From contig NZ_FYEA01000008.1 in NCBI RefSeq assembly GCF_900187605.1, positions 1 to 64,000 of the forward strand: a DNA stretch of 64,000 nt. Direction: 5' to 3'. The translations under genes were made by a program, and so were the position numbers. Shown here piece by piece: positions 1-8,562 of the stretch (position 1 is its first letter; every line of letters begins with the position of its first letter). The stretch comes from Pseudomonas sp. Irchel 3H7. Lineage in GTDB: Bacteria; Pseudomonadota; Gammaproteobacteria; Pseudomonadales; Pseudomonadaceae. Under the pieces are notes generated by a model, which saw nothing but the letters and a program-made list of their open reading frames with translations, did not search any database and had not been told where the DNA came from.

Positions 1-438
1 TCCAAAACCAGGCAAGCCGCATCCCGCTTGAAATCTGTCGAAAAATATCGTCTGGTCAAACTACACCTCGTCGTTGGGCGTAGATTACCGCCCTTTAGGG
101 GTGTCCAGAATCATTAAGCCAGATCAACCGAGGTGTCTGGCGTCATACGTCGACCTGAAAGACCGAGTCGATTATCGATTCGGTAAGCCAGGTCAATCAG
201 GGATTCGGTAAAACTCTTTCAGGTCGGCGTACCTTCCAAGCATCCCCCAATCACTCCCTCTTCCTCTGGGAGAGGGAGCCGACCGAGGTGTCTGGCGTTA
301 TACGTCGACCTGAAAGACTGAGTCGATTACGGATTCGGTGATGAGCACCCAGGTCGGCGTAAATCTGAAATATCCCCCAATCAGTCCCCTCTCCCTCCGG
401 GAGAGGGTTAGGGTGAGGGGCTTTTCGCTTTAGTCGCG
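1..438. repeat. Gene-free block with two copies of a composite palindromic repeat
   Basis: No gene is seen. Two related units occupy 126-231 and 282-361. Each begins ACCGAGGTGTCTGGCGT, continues with TACGTCGACCTGAAAG and GAGTCGATTA..GATTCGGT, and closes with AGGTCGGCGT, so the ends (CGACCTGAAAG / CTTTCAGGTCG) can pair. Between and after them lie GGGAGAGGG / CCCTCTCCC hairpins ending in GGTTAGGGTGAGGGG just before the enoyl-CoA hydratase stop codon. The same unit with the same flanks recurs at about 36465-36640. Bases 1-125 show nothing recognisable. Confidence 0.7.
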
Positions 439-1212
439 TTACTTACCCTTGAAGTCGGCCTCACGCTTGGCAATAAACGCCGCCATCCCTTCCTTCTGAT
501 CCTGCGTGGCAAACGCTGCATGGAACACCCGACGTTCAAAGCGCACGCCCTCGGTCAGGTTCACTTCAAAGGCACGATTCACGCTCTCTTTGATCATCAT
601 CGCAATCGGCAGCGACTTGCTGGCAATCACCGCCGCCACTTTCAGCGCTTCGTCGAGCAACTCATCGCTCGGCACAATCCGCGCGACAATCCCGCAACGC
701 TCAGCCTCCACTGCATCGATCAAACGTCCGCTCAGGCACATTTCCATGGCTTTCGCCTTGCCGACGGCGCGAGTCAGGCGCTGGGTGCCGCCCATGCCCG
801 GCAACACACCGAGATTGATTTCCGGTTGACCGAACTTTGCGTTGTCGCCTGCCAGAATGAAATCGCACATCAGCGCCAGCTCACAGCCACCGCCGAGGGA
901 GAAACCGTTGACCGCCGCGATGATCGGCTTACGGCGGTTGGCCACGCGATCGCTGTCGCTGAACAGGTCGTCCATGTAGATCTGCGGGTAGGTCAGCTCG
1001 GCCATTTCCTTGATATCGGCGCCGGCGGCAAAGGCCTTTTTCGAGCCAGTGAGGACAATGCAACCAATGTTCGCATCGGCTTCCAGCGCATCAAGGGCCT
1101 GATTCACTTCGCTGACCAGTTGCGCATTCAGCGCGTTCAGCGCCTGCGGGCGGTTCAGGGTGATCAGGCCAACGCGGCCATGGGTTTCGAGCAGAATGGT
1201 TTCGTAAGTCAT
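439..1212 (-). CDS. Enoyl-CoA hydratase (crotonase family)
   Basis: This 257-residue cytosolic crotonase most likely hydrates a 2-enoyl-CoA to the 3-hydroxyacyl-CoA. Family hallmarks are visible: the oxyanion-hole segment AGADIKEM near residue 65, GGGCELALMCD with the first catalytic Glu near 110, and GQPEINLGVLPGMGGTQRL with the second catalytic Glu near 130. The length is typical. The start is preceded by AAGGAA at good spacing. It is the last gene of a five-gene minus-strand cluster with acyl-CoA dehydrogenase, thiolase, SDR dehydrogenase and acyl-CoA synthetase. That order resembles the P. putida PP_2213-PP_2217 cluster for short and branched-chain acyl-CoAs. Tiglyl-CoA (isoleucine pathway) is a plausible substrate, but that is inference from context. 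Confidence 0.9.
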   Translation of the reverse strand: MTYETILLETHGRVGLITLNRPQALNALNAQLVSEVNQALDALEADANIGCIVLTGSKKAFAAGADIKEMAELTYPQIYMDDLFSDSDRVANRRKPIIAAVNGFSLGGGCELALMCDFILAGDNAKFGQPEINLGVLPGMGGTQRLTRAVGKAKAMEMCLSGRLIDAVEAERCGIVARIVPSDELLDEALKVAAVIASKSLPIAMMIKESVNRAFEVNLTEGVRFERRVFHAAFATQDQKEGMAAFIAKREADFKGK

Positions 1213-1227
1213 GATTAAAATTCCTTG

Positions 1228-2355
1228 TCAAAGATTGCGCGAAATGACCATGCGCTGAATATCGCTGGTGCCTTCGTAGATCTGGCAGACACGCACGTCA
1301 CGGTAGATGCGTTCCAGTGGGAAGTCGTTGAGGTAACCGTAACCACCGAGGGTTTGCAACGCCATCGAACAGACCTTCTCGGCCATTTCCGAAGCGAACA
1401 GTTTGGCCATCGACGCCTCGACCAGTGCCGGTTGACCGCTGTCGCGCAGAGCAGCGGCGTAATGCACCATCTGCCGGGCGACGGCGATCTGCGTGGCCAT
1501 GTCGGCCAAGCGGAATGCCACGGCTTGATGCTCAATAATTGGTTTGCCGAAGGTGTCGCGCTCACGGGCGTAATCACGCGCCGCTTCAAACGCGGCGCGG
1601 GCCATGCCCACCGATTGCGAGGCGATGCCGACGCGGCCGCCTTCAAGGTTGGCCAGGGCGATTTTGTAGCCCTCGCCCTCCTCGCCCAAACGGTTGGCCA
1701 CCGGCACTTTGACGTCTTCGAAGAGAATCTGGCAGGTGTCGGACGCGTGTTGACCGAGCTTGTCTTCGACGCGAGCGACTTTGTAGCCCGGCGAATCGGT
1801 CGGCACTATAAACGCAGTGATGCCGCGTTTGCCGGCACTCGGATCGGTCACCGCAAACACAATCACGATCCCGGCGTTCTGCCCGGAGGTGATGAACTGT
1901 TTGCAGCCGTTCAGTACGTAGTGATCGCCTTCCAGCCGTGCGCGGGTTTTCAGGCTGCTGGCATCGGAACCGGCCTGCGGTTCGGTCAGTGCAAAGGCGC
2001 CGAGCATGGCGCCGCTGGCCAACGGTTTGAGGAAGCGTTCACGCTGATCGTCGTTACCGAACTTGAGAATCGGCACGCAGCCGACCGAGTTGTGTACGCT
2101 CATGATCGTCGAGCAGGCACCGTCACCGGCGGCGATTTCTTCCAGGGCCATGGCGTAGGCCAGGTAGCCGGTGTCGCAACCGCCCCACTGCTCCGGCACG
2201 AGCATGCCGAAGAAGCCCAGCTCAGCCATCTCACCGATGGCTTCCTTGGGAAAACGGTGCTCGCGATCCCACTCGGCGGCGAACGGTTTCAGGCGTTCCT
2301 CGGCAAACTGCCGGGCCATGTCGCGGATCTGGGTTTGGTCTTCGTTGGGAATCAT
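1228..2355 (-). CDS. Acyl-CoA dehydrogenase, short/branched-chain type
   Basis: A 375-residue FAD-dependent acyl-CoA dehydrogenase that makes the trans-2-enoyl-CoA and passes electrons to ETF. The typical N-terminal helical domain, the middle beta domain (FALTEPQAGSDASS, substrate/flavin contact) and the C-terminal helical domain are all present. The C-terminal segment QIYEGTSDIQRMVI carries the catalytic Glu position used by short-chain family members. It lies 15 bases upstream of the enoyl-CoA hydratase gene and is probably co-transcribed. Its likely role is 2-methylbutyryl-, isobutyryl- or butyryl-CoA oxidation. The exact acyl preference cannot be read from the sequence. Confidence 0.92.
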   Translation of the reverse strand: MIPNEDQTQIRDMARQFAEERLKPFAAEWDREHRFPKEAIGEMAELGFFGMLVPEQWGGCDTGYLAYAMALEEIAAGDGACSTIMSVHNSVGCVPILKFGNDDQRERFLKPLASGAMLGAFALTEPQAGSDASSLKTRARLEGDHYVLNGCKQFITSGQNAGIVIVFAVTDPSAGKRGITAFIVPTDSPGYKVARVEDKLGQHASDTCQILFEDVKVPVANRLGEEGEGYKIALANLEGGRVGIASQSVGMARAAFEAARDYARERDTFGKPIIEHQAVAFRLADMATQIAVARQMVHYAAALRDSGQPALVEASMAKLFASEMAEKVCSMALQTLGGYGYLNDFPLERIYRDVRVCQIYEGTSDIQRMVISRNL

Positions 2356-2388
2356 GGTGAATCCTTAATCCGGGTTACACGCGGTCCC

Positions 2389-2482
2389 CTGTAGGAGCTG
2401 CCGCAGGCTGCGATCTTTTGCTCTTGATCTAAAAACAAGATCAAAAGATCGCAGCCTCGTTGCACTCGTCAGCTCCTACAGG
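2389..2482. repeat. REP pair (GTAGGAGCTGCCGCAGGCTGCGATC type)
   Basis: Two inverted REP units flank a short AT-rich centre: GTAGGAGCTGCCGCAGGCTGCG on the left and its near reverse complement ending CAGCTCCTAC on the right, with GATCTTTTG / CAAAAGATC inside. It sits between the thiolase and acyl-CoA dehydrogenase genes, so it may modulate readthrough or mRNA decay within the cluster. Confidence 0.85.
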
Positions 2483-2492
2483 ATTAGTGCGT

Positions 2493-3686
2493 TTAGTAGA
2501 CGCATTCCACGGCCATGGCCGTGGCTTCGCCGCCGCCGATGCAGATCGCCGCGATACCGCGTTTCTGCTTTCTCTGGCGCAGGGCCGACAGCAACGTCAC
2601 CAGAATCCGCGCACCCGACGCGCCGATCGGATGGCCCAGCGCACAAGCACCGCCATGCACATTCAACTTGTCATGCGGGATTTCCAGGTGTGTCATCGCC
2701 GCCATGCCAACCACGGCAAACGCCTCGTTGACCTCAAACAGATCGACATCACCCAGCGACCAACCGGTTTTCTTGATCAGCTTCTTGATCGCACCAATTG
2801 GCGCCACCGGGAACAGGCCCGGGGTATCGGCGAACGCGGCGTGGCCATGGATCACTGCCAACGTTTTCAGTCCGAGTTTCTGCGCCTGCGACTGACGCAT
2901 CAGCACCAGTGCCGCCGCACCGTCAGAAATCGAGCTGGAGTTCGCCGCCGTCACCGTGCCGCCTTCGCGAAACGCCGGTTTCAGCGAGGCAATCTTGTCC
3001 AGTTTGGCTTTTGGCGGTTGTTCGTCGTTACTGATCAGCACCTGTTCTTTGCCGACGGTCACGGTCAGCGGGACGATTTCGTCCTTGAAGCTGCCGTCCT
3101 TGATCGCCTGCTGCGCGCGGGTGGTCGAGGCGATGGCAAAAGCGTCCTGCGCCTCACGGCTGAAGCTATTGGTTTCGGCGCAATCCTCGGCGAAGGTGCC
3201 CATCAGACGACCCTTGTCGTAGGCGTCTTCGAGGCCGTCGAGGAACATCGAATCGAGCACACGGCCATGGCCCATGCGATAACCGGCGCGCGCGCGATCC
3301 AGCAGATACGGCGAGTTGGACATGCTTTCCATGCCACCGGCAATCACCACATCGGCACTGCCAGCGACCAGCATGTCATGGGCGAGAATGGTGGTTTCCA
3401 TGCCCGAGCCGCACATCTTGTTGACGGTGGTGCAACGGGTCGATTTATCCAGGCCGGCGCCCAACGCAGCCTGACGCGCAGGCGCCTGACCGAGGCCCGC
3501 AGGCAATACGCAACCAAACAGCACTTCATCGACTGCATCGCTGGCGACACCGGCGCGCTCAACCGCAGCCTTGATCGCCGCAGCACCGAGTTGCGGCGCG
3601 GTGAGGCTTTTCAGTTCGCCCTGAAATCCACCCATTGGCGTGCGCACAGCGCTGACGATAACAATCGGATCGTTGGAAATAGTCAT
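2493..3686 (-). CDS. Acetyl-CoA acetyltransferase / 3-ketoacyl-CoA thiolase
   Basis: A 397-residue thiolase. The nucleophilic Cys lies in NKMCGSGMETT near residue 90, the catalytic His in HGGACALGHPIGASGAR near 350, and the second Cys in the CIGGGEATA motif near the C-terminus. All catalytic residues are intact and the length is normal. A strong AAGGAGG site precedes the start. The SDR dehydrogenase gene ends 12 bases upstream, so the two are almost certainly co-transcribed. In this cluster it would cleave 2-methylacetoacetyl-CoA to acetyl-CoA and propionyl-CoA, or acetoacetyl-CoA to two acetyl-CoA. The substrate assignment is an inference from the neighbours. Confidence 0.93.
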   Translation of the reverse strand: MTISNDPIVIVSAVRTPMGGFQGELKSLTAPQLGAAAIKAAVERAGVASDAVDEVLFGCVLPAGLGQAPARQAALGAGLDKSTRCTTVNKMCGSGMETTILAHDMLVAGSADVVIAGGMESMSNSPYLLDRARAGYRMGHGRVLDSMFLDGLEDAYDKGRLMGTFAEDCAETNSFSREAQDAFAIASTTRAQQAIKDGSFKDEIVPLTVTVGKEQVLISNDEQPPKAKLDKIASLKPAFREGGTVTAANSSSISDGAAALVLMRQSQAQKLGLKTLAVIHGHAAFADTPGLFPVAPIGAIKKLIKKTGWSLGDVDLFEVNEAFAVVGMAAMTHLEIPHDKLNVHGGACALGHPIGASGARILVTLLSALRQRKQKRGIAAICIGGGEATAMAVECVY

Positions 3687-3698
3687 GACAATTCCTCC

Positions 3699-4460
3699 TT
3701 ACTTGGCGGCCATGCGCAAGGCACCGTCGAGACGGATCACCTCGCCGTTGAGCATGCTGTTTTCGATGATATGCCGAACCAGCGCGGCGTACTCGGCAGG
3801 CTTGCCCAGACGCGGCGGGAACGGCACGCCGGCGGCCAGCGAATCGCGGACTTCCGGGGTCATGCCGGCCATCATCGGTGTTTCGAAAATGCCCGGGGCG
3901 ATGGTCATCACGCGAATGCCGAAACGCGCCAGTTCGCGGGCGGCTGGCAGCGTCAGGCTGGCGATCGCGCCTTTGGAGGCCGAGTACGCCGCTTGGCCGA
4001 TCTGACCGTCGAATGCCGCGACCGAGGCGGTGTTGATGATCACACCGCGCTCGCCGTCTGCGTTCGCCTCGGATTCGGCAATCGCCGCAGCGGCCAGACG
4101 CAACATGTTGAAGCTGCCGATCAGGTTGACGTTGATCACTTGGGCAAAACTGCTCAGCGCATGCGGGCCGTTCTTGCCGAGGATCTTCTCGCCACGGACG
4201 ATGCCGGCGCAGTTGACCAGACCGTTGAGGCTGCCAAAGGCTTTTACCGTCGCCTGCACGGCAGCTTCAGCGGCGGCTTCGTTGCTGATGTCGGCGACAA
4301 CGCTTTGTGCGCCCAGACGCTGAGCCTGAGCGGCCACGGCTTCGGCGTTCATGTCCACCAGCATCACTTTGGCGCCGGCACTGACCAACAATTCAGCGGT
4401 GGCCGCACCGAGGCCCGATGCGCCGCCGGTGACGATAAAAATCTTGTTCTCGATCTGCAT
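3699..4460 (-). CDS. SDR-family 3-hydroxyacyl-CoA dehydrogenase (type 2, HSD17B10-like)
   Basis: A 253-residue short-chain dehydrogenase starting MQIENKIFIVTGG. The nucleotide-binding motif TGGASGLGAATAE is at residues 10-22 and the catalytic YSASKGAIA (Tyr-x3-Lys) is near 155-163. The open frame extends further upstream, but homology to SDR proteins begins at this ATG, so the start was placed here. Its place between thiolase and acyl-CoA synthetase genes fits a 3-hydroxy-2-methylbutyryl-CoA dehydrogenase (called IvdG in some Pseudomonas work) that oxidises the hydroxyacyl-CoA with NAD+. The family assignment is firm and the substrate inferred. Confidence 0.9.
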   Translation of the reverse strand: MQIENKIFIVTGGASGLGAATAELLVSAGAKVMLVDMNAEAVAAQAQRLGAQSVVADISNEAAAEAAVQATVKAFGSLNGLVNCAGIVRGEKILGKNGPHALSSFAQVINVNLIGSFNMLRLAAAAIAESEANADGERGVIINTASVAAFDGQIGQAAYSASKGAIASLTLPAARELARFGIRVMTIAPGIFETPMMAGMTPEVRDSLAAGVPFPPRLGKPAEYAALVRHIIENSMLNGEVIRLDGALRMAAK

Positions 4461-4476
4461 GACTGTATTTCCTGAT

Positions 4477-6141
4477 TCAAGCTGAAACGTTATGCGCCGC
4501 AGCCTCTTGAGCTTTGGCGATTTCCTGGTTGCGCAAGATAAAGCGCTGCAATTTGCCACTTGGGGTCTTGGGCAATTCGCTGACAAATTCGATTTCACGC
4601 GGGTACGAATGCGCGGCCAGACGCTTGCGCACATGTTGACGCAGCTCTTCGGCCAACTCCGGAGCCGCACGGTATTGCGCACTCAGCACCACGAAAGCTT
4701 TGACCAGTTCGGTGCGCTCCGGATCGGGTTTGCCGACCACCGCCGCCTCGACCACGGCCGGGTGTTCAATCAGTGCACTTTCCACGTCGAACGGGCCTAC
4801 GCGGTAGCCGGAGGTGGTGATCACGTCGTCACTGCGGCCGACGAAGCTGATGCTGCCGTCCGGGTTCCATTCCACGGTGTCGCCGCTGAGGTAGTAATCG
4901 CCGACGAAGGCTTTGGTCGGCGCGCCTTCGTAGCCACCGAACCAGCACATCGGTGATTGCGGCCGGTCGATGGCAAGAATGCCCGGCTGGCCGACGCCGA
5001 GTTCGTTGTACTGATCGTCGAGCACGACGATGCGATGGCCCGGCGAAGCGAAACCGGCGGCGCCGACATGAACCGCGTGGTCGAGACCGTGGTGATTGCA
5101 CAGGACCATGCCCAGTTCGGTCTGGCCGTAATGGTCGTGGATGACCACGTCGAGGTTGTCGGCGAACCAACGAATCACTTCCGGGTTCAGCGGCTCACCG
5201 GCGCTGCTGACGATGCGTAATTTGCCTTTGATCGACTTGGCGAACTCGTCACCGCCGGCAATCAGCAAGCGATAAGCGGTTGGCGATCCGGTGAGGTTGG
5301 TGATGCCGTACTTGTTGATCACCCGGCAGGTGCTTTCGAGGGTGAACGGGCCATCGTAGAAGGTGATCGGGTGGCCCATCGACAACGGCCCGGTGACGCC
5401 GAAGTAGATGCCGTAGGCCCAGCCCGGATCGGCGACGTTCCAGAACGAGTCTTCCGGACGCAGATCGACGGCATCACGGGTGTAACTCTGGAAGGCAACG
5501 ATGGCTTTGAGTGGCACCGACAGCGCTTTCGACGGACCGGTGGTGCCCGAGGTGAACATCAGCAGAAACGGGTCTTCGCCGCTCAGCAGCACCGGTTCGC
5601 AGACGCTGGAATAGTTGGCCAGTTCGGCCCAGAAACTGAAATCGCCACGGACGATGCCCTGGCCTTTGGCCCCGCCGACGGTAACGAGCGTCGGGCAATC
5701 GGCGACTTCAGCGAGTTTCGGCCGGTTGACCGCGTCAGTAACAACGACTTTGGCGCCGGAGTTGTTCAGGCGATGTTCGAGGGCTTTAGGGCCGAACGCG
5801 GTGAACAGCGGCTGATACACCGCGCCGATGCGCCAGGTGGCCAACACGGTGATGAGCAATTCGACGTTGCGCGGCAGCAGCCCGGCGACCTTGTCGCCCT
5901 TCTGCACGCCTTGGGCGAGAAGGAAATTGGCGAAACGCGCGGCTTTGTCCTGCAGATCGTTGAACGTGTACGTCGCACTGGCACCGTCGCGGCCTTCCCA
6001 GAACAGCGCAATGCGCCCAGGCAAGGCGTGGCGGTCGCAACATTCGACGCAGGCGTTGAGCGCCTCAAGCGTACCGCTAAGCGCGGCATCCACGGTGTGC
6101 TGATAGTTGAACTGTGCGGTGGCAGACAAGTAATCGCGCAT
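4477..6141 (-). CDS. AMP-binding acyl-CoA synthetase (medium/short-chain)
   Basis: A 554-residue ANL-superfamily ligase that activates a carboxylic acid to acyl-AMP and then acyl-CoA. It shows the P-loop LMFTSGTTGPSKAL near residue 205, the HYGQTELGMV adenine-binding segment near 345, the hinge region SGYRVGP, and the C-terminal PKTPSGKLQRF with the adenylation Lys. The ATG for MRDYLSATAQ was chosen because AGAGGGA lies 9 bases upstream; a longer frame to 6222 lacks support. It is the first gene of the beta-oxidation cluster and supplies the acyl-CoA. The preferred acid (short, branched or medium-chain) cannot be told from the sequence. Confidence 0.9.
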   Translation of the reverse strand: MRDYLSATAQFNYQHTVDAALSGTLEALNACVECCDRHALPGRIALFWEGRDGASATYTFNDLQDKAARFANFLLAQGVQKGDKVAGLLPRNVELLITVLATWRIGAVYQPLFTAFGPKALEHRLNNSGAKVVVTDAVNRPKLAEVADCPTLVTVGGAKGQGIVRGDFSFWAELANYSSVCEPVLLSGEDPFLLMFTSGTTGPSKALSVPLKAIVAFQSYTRDAVDLRPEDSFWNVADPGWAYGIYFGVTGPLSMGHPITFYDGPFTLESTCRVINKYGITNLTGSPTAYRLLIAGGDEFAKSIKGKLRIVSSAGEPLNPEVIRWFADNLDVVIHDHYGQTELGMVLCNHHGLDHAVHVGAAGFASPGHRIVVLDDQYNELGVGQPGILAIDRPQSPMCWFGGYEGAPTKAFVGDYYLSGDTVEWNPDGSISFVGRSDDVITTSGYRVGPFDVESALIEHPAVVEAAVVGKPDPERTELVKAFVVLSAQYRAAPELAEELRQHVRKRLAAHSYPREIEFVSELPKTPSGKLQRFILRNQEIAKAQEAAAHNVSA

Positions 6142-6274
6142 TGCCAGAATCCCTCTGTTTTTTATTAGGCTGGGAAGCGTAAACAACAGGGAGATAGTCG
6201 CGCTGTGGGGCAGCGGCGGCAATGGTCAAAGCCATCAATGTGGCTGACTGGTTTGGCCAATACTGCTACCACAC

Positions 6275-6388
6275 TGATCGTTCCCACGCTCTGCGTGGGA
6301 ATGCAGCCTTGGACGCTCTGCGTCCGCTCCAGAGCTGGAACGCGGAGCGTCCCTTGAGGCATTCCCACGCAGATCGTGGGGACGATCA
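6275..6388. repeat. Dispersed palindromic repeat (TGATCGTTCCCACGCTCTGCG type)
   Basis: A palindromic element of about 114 bases. The outer arms TGATCGTTCCCACGC..CTGCGTGGGAATG and CATTCCCACGCAGATCGTGGGGACGATCA pair, and the inner arms GGACGCTCTGCGTCC and GGAACGCGGAGCGTCCC form further hairpins. A second copy lies at 56180-56292. It fills most of the 266-base gap between the AraC regulator and the acyl-CoA synthetase. Confidence 0.8.
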
Positions 6389-6407
6389 AGCGGCGGGATG
6401 TGTTGGA

Positions 6408-7424
6408 TCAGACAACCTCGTTCAGGATCAACGTGCGGTAATGGCCCGGATTCGAACCCGACCACTTGCGAAACGCCTTGTAAAACGAACTCGCATCAGC
6501 AAAGCCCAAGCGGCTGGCAATCTCGACAAAACTGATCGAAGGCTCCGCCAGCCAAATGATCGCCAGCTCCTTGCGCACACTGTCCTTGAGGCCCTGATAG
6601 GTCTGCCCTTCTTCAGCCAGTCGCCGGCGCAACGTCGAGGCTGACATGCACAATTGTTGCGCCAGCGCCTCGGTTTCCGGCCATTGTTCAGCCGGCAGTT
6701 GCCGCAAATCCTGCTTGATCCTACTGGCAAGGCTTTCCGGGTCGCGGTACTTCACCAGAATATTGGCCGGAGCGTGGGCGAGAAAACGCTTCAACTCCTC
6801 GGCCGTGCGTTTGATCGGCAGGTCGAGGCAATCGGCAGAGAAAATCATCCGGGTTCGCGGCCGATCAAAACGCAGGTTTTCCGAAAACATCACCCGATAG
6901 TCATCGGTGAAATTCGGTTCGGGGCAGCGCAGTTCAATCGCCAGAATCGGAATCCGCCGCCCGGCCAGCCAGCAGGCCACACCGTGGACGATCATCCAAT
7001 AAGTGAAATAAGTGAAGGCGCGGCGCGGTTCGGGCTCATCCTCCAGCAGAACGATTTCCGCCAGACTTTGCTGGTGCACCAGTTGCGCCGGCATGCGCTC
7101 AAGCATCAGCGACAGAAAGCTCAAACCCGTGCTCAAACCCGCTGCCAGCGTCGGTTGCGCCATCGCGCTGCGACAGAGGAATTCAAGGCTGCCGGACTTG
7201 AGCTTGCGCGCGTCCATGCCGAAAAACTCGTCATCGCCACGGCGCGCCAATAACCGCCAGAGTTTCGCGTACTGCGAGGCCGGCACCCGGCCGTGCTCGG
7301 TTTGCAGCAGCAGCGGATCAATCCCGACCTTGTTCAAGACTTCTTCCATGGCCACGCCCGGGGCACAACTTTGCAGCAGCGCTTCACGCACCAGTTGAAC
7401 GGCGATGGTGTCTTTTTCCGACAT
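6408..7424 (-). CDS. AraC-family transcriptional regulator (Arabinose_bd/HTH_18 architecture)
   Basis: A 338-residue regulator. The N-terminal 200 or so residues match the ligand-sensing domain found in OruR/ArgR-like Pseudomonas AraC proteins. The C-terminal 100 residues carry two HTH motifs, around QLCMSASTLRRRLAEEG (near residue 255) and FVEIASRLGFADASSFYKAF (near 300), followed by the typical SNPGHYR end. It is transcribed toward the acyl-CoA synthetase gene 266 bases downstream, so it may control the beta-oxidation cluster in response to a fatty or branched acid. That target is an inference; no operator was identified. Confidence 0.88.
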   Translation of the reverse strand: MSEKDTIAVQLVREALLQSCAPGVAMEEVLNKVGIDPLLLQTEHGRVPASQYAKLWRLLARRGDDEFFGMDARKLKSGSLEFLCRSAMAQPTLAAGLSTGLSFLSLMLERMPAQLVHQQSLAEIVLLEDEPEPRRAFTYFTYWMIVHGVACWLAGRRIPILAIELRCPEPNFTDDYRVMFSENLRFDRPRTRMIFSADCLDLPIKRTAEELKRFLAHAPANILVKYRDPESLASRIKQDLRQLPAEQWPETEALAQQLCMSASTLRRRLAEEGQTYQGLKDSVRKELAIIWLAEPSISFVEIASRLGFADASSFYKAFRKWSGSNPGHYRTLILNEVV

Positions 7425-7493
7425 GGAGCGCGATAAACCTTGTTGTTTTGGGTGGCAGGCATATTACCGCAGGACACGAATTCAACACGAATC

Positions 7494-7588
7494 CCCTGTA
7501 GGAGTGAGCCTGCTCGCGATGGCGTCGTGTCATTTAGCGCTGAATGTTCTGACACACCGCTATCGCGAGCAGGCTCACTCCTACAGGG
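7494..7588. repeat. REP pair (GTAGGAGTGAGCCTGCTCGCGAT type)
   Basis: Head-to-head REP units, TGTAGGAGTGAGCCTGCTCGCG and its reverse complement CGCGAGCAGGCTCACTCCTACA, flank about 45 bases. It lies between the divergent AraC regulator and efeU genes. Confidence 0.88.
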
Positions 7589-7654
7589 ATCAATGCGAGG
7601 CAAAAATTGAGGTCGTTCAGCAACTGTTCAGGTTTATGTCAATCAATGTCATGT

Positions 7655-7673
7655 GAGAATGACTTTCATTATG
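7655..7673 (+). promoter_or_regulatory. Candidate Fur box upstream of efeU
   Basis: The 19-base sequence GAGAATGACTTTCATTATG matches the Fur consensus GATAATGATAATCATTATC at 14 of 19 positions, with both half-sites clear. It lies 42 bases upstream of the efeU start, where bound Fur-Fe2+ would block transcription, and fits the iron-import role of the downstream genes. Confidence 0.7.
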
Positions 7674-7714
7674 TTACAACTTGTAACCTCTAGAAATGAC
7701 CTCTTGGATGCCGA

Positions 7715-8554
7715 ATGCTCGTTCCCTTTCTGATCATGCTGCGCGAAGGCATTGAAGCCGCGCTGATCGTTGGCATTATCGCCAGCTACCTGCAACAGAC
7801 TGGCCGTGGTCAATGGATGCCTGCCGTGTGGATCGGCGTGTTTCTCGCTGCCGCCCTCGCCCTGCTGGTCGGTGGTGGCCTGGAACTGGTCAGCGCTGAA
7901 TTCCCGCAAAAACAGCAGGAACTGTTCGAAGGCATCGTCGGGCTGGTGGCCGTGGGCATTCTCAGCTCCATGGTCTTCTGGATGCGCAAGGTCGCGCGTT
8001 CGATCAAACATTCGCTGCAAGCCTCGCTCGATCACGCGTTGACATCTTCCAGACATCAAGTGATCGCGTTGATCGCCATGGTGTTTTTCGCAGTCGCCCG
8101 TGAAGGTCTGGAAACGGTGTTCTTCCTGCTCGCGGTTTTCCAGCAGAGCGAAGGCCCGGGCGCGCCGATCGGTGCCCTGCTCGGGCTGATTCTGGCGATC
8201 ATCGTCGGGTTCCTGATCTACAGCGGCAGCATGCGCCTCAATCTTTCGGCGTTCTTCAAGTGGACCGGCCTGTTCATTCTGGTGGTCGCTGCCGGGATTC
8301 TCGCCAACTCGGTGCAGGCCCTGCATGAAGCCGGGCTGTGGAATCACCTGCAGACCGTGCTCTTCGACTTCAGCGCGACGCTACCGATGGATGGCCCGTT
8401 GGGCTCGGTGCTGGCCGGCATGTTCGGTTATCAGGATGCGCCGACCGTCAGCACCCTCGGTGCCTATCTGCTTTATCTGCTGGTGGCGCTGGTGATGTTC
8501 TTCCTTCCCGCGCCCAAGCCCTCCACGCAATCGTCTTCCGTTTCCAGCCAATAA
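7715..8554 (+). CDS. FTR1-family high-affinity iron permease EfeU
   Basis: A 279-residue integral inner-membrane protein with about seven predicted transmembrane segments. The two iron-binding REGxE motifs of the Ftr1/EfeU family are intact: REGIEA at residues 10-15 and REGLET near 130. In the Efe system it carries iron across the cytoplasmic membrane with the help of EfeO and EfeB. It is the first gene of a plus-strand operon with a Fur-like box 42 bases upstream. The short C-terminal tail is hydrophilic. Confidence 0.93.
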   Translation: MLVPFLIMLREGIEAALIVGIIASYLQQTGRGQWMPAVWIGVFLAAALALLVGGGLELVSAEFPQKQQELFEGIVGLVAVGILSSMVFWMRKVARSIKHSLQASLDHALTSSRHQVIALIAMVFFAVAREGLETVFFLLAVFQQSEGPGAPIGALLGLILAIIVGFLIYSGSMRLNLSAFFKWTGLFILVVAAGILANSVQALHEAGLWNHLQTVLFDFSATLPMDGPLGSVLAGMFGYQDAPTVSTLGAYLLYLLVALVMFFLPAPKPSTQSSSVSSQ

Positions 8555-8562
8555 GGGCATCC

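Noticed and set aside
2460..4475. A 671-residue plus-strand open frame
   Set aside because: It is antisense to the thiolase and SDR genes. It is His/Arg/Gln-rich without any recognisable domain, and both minus-strand genes have clear motifs. A typical GC-rich shadow frame.
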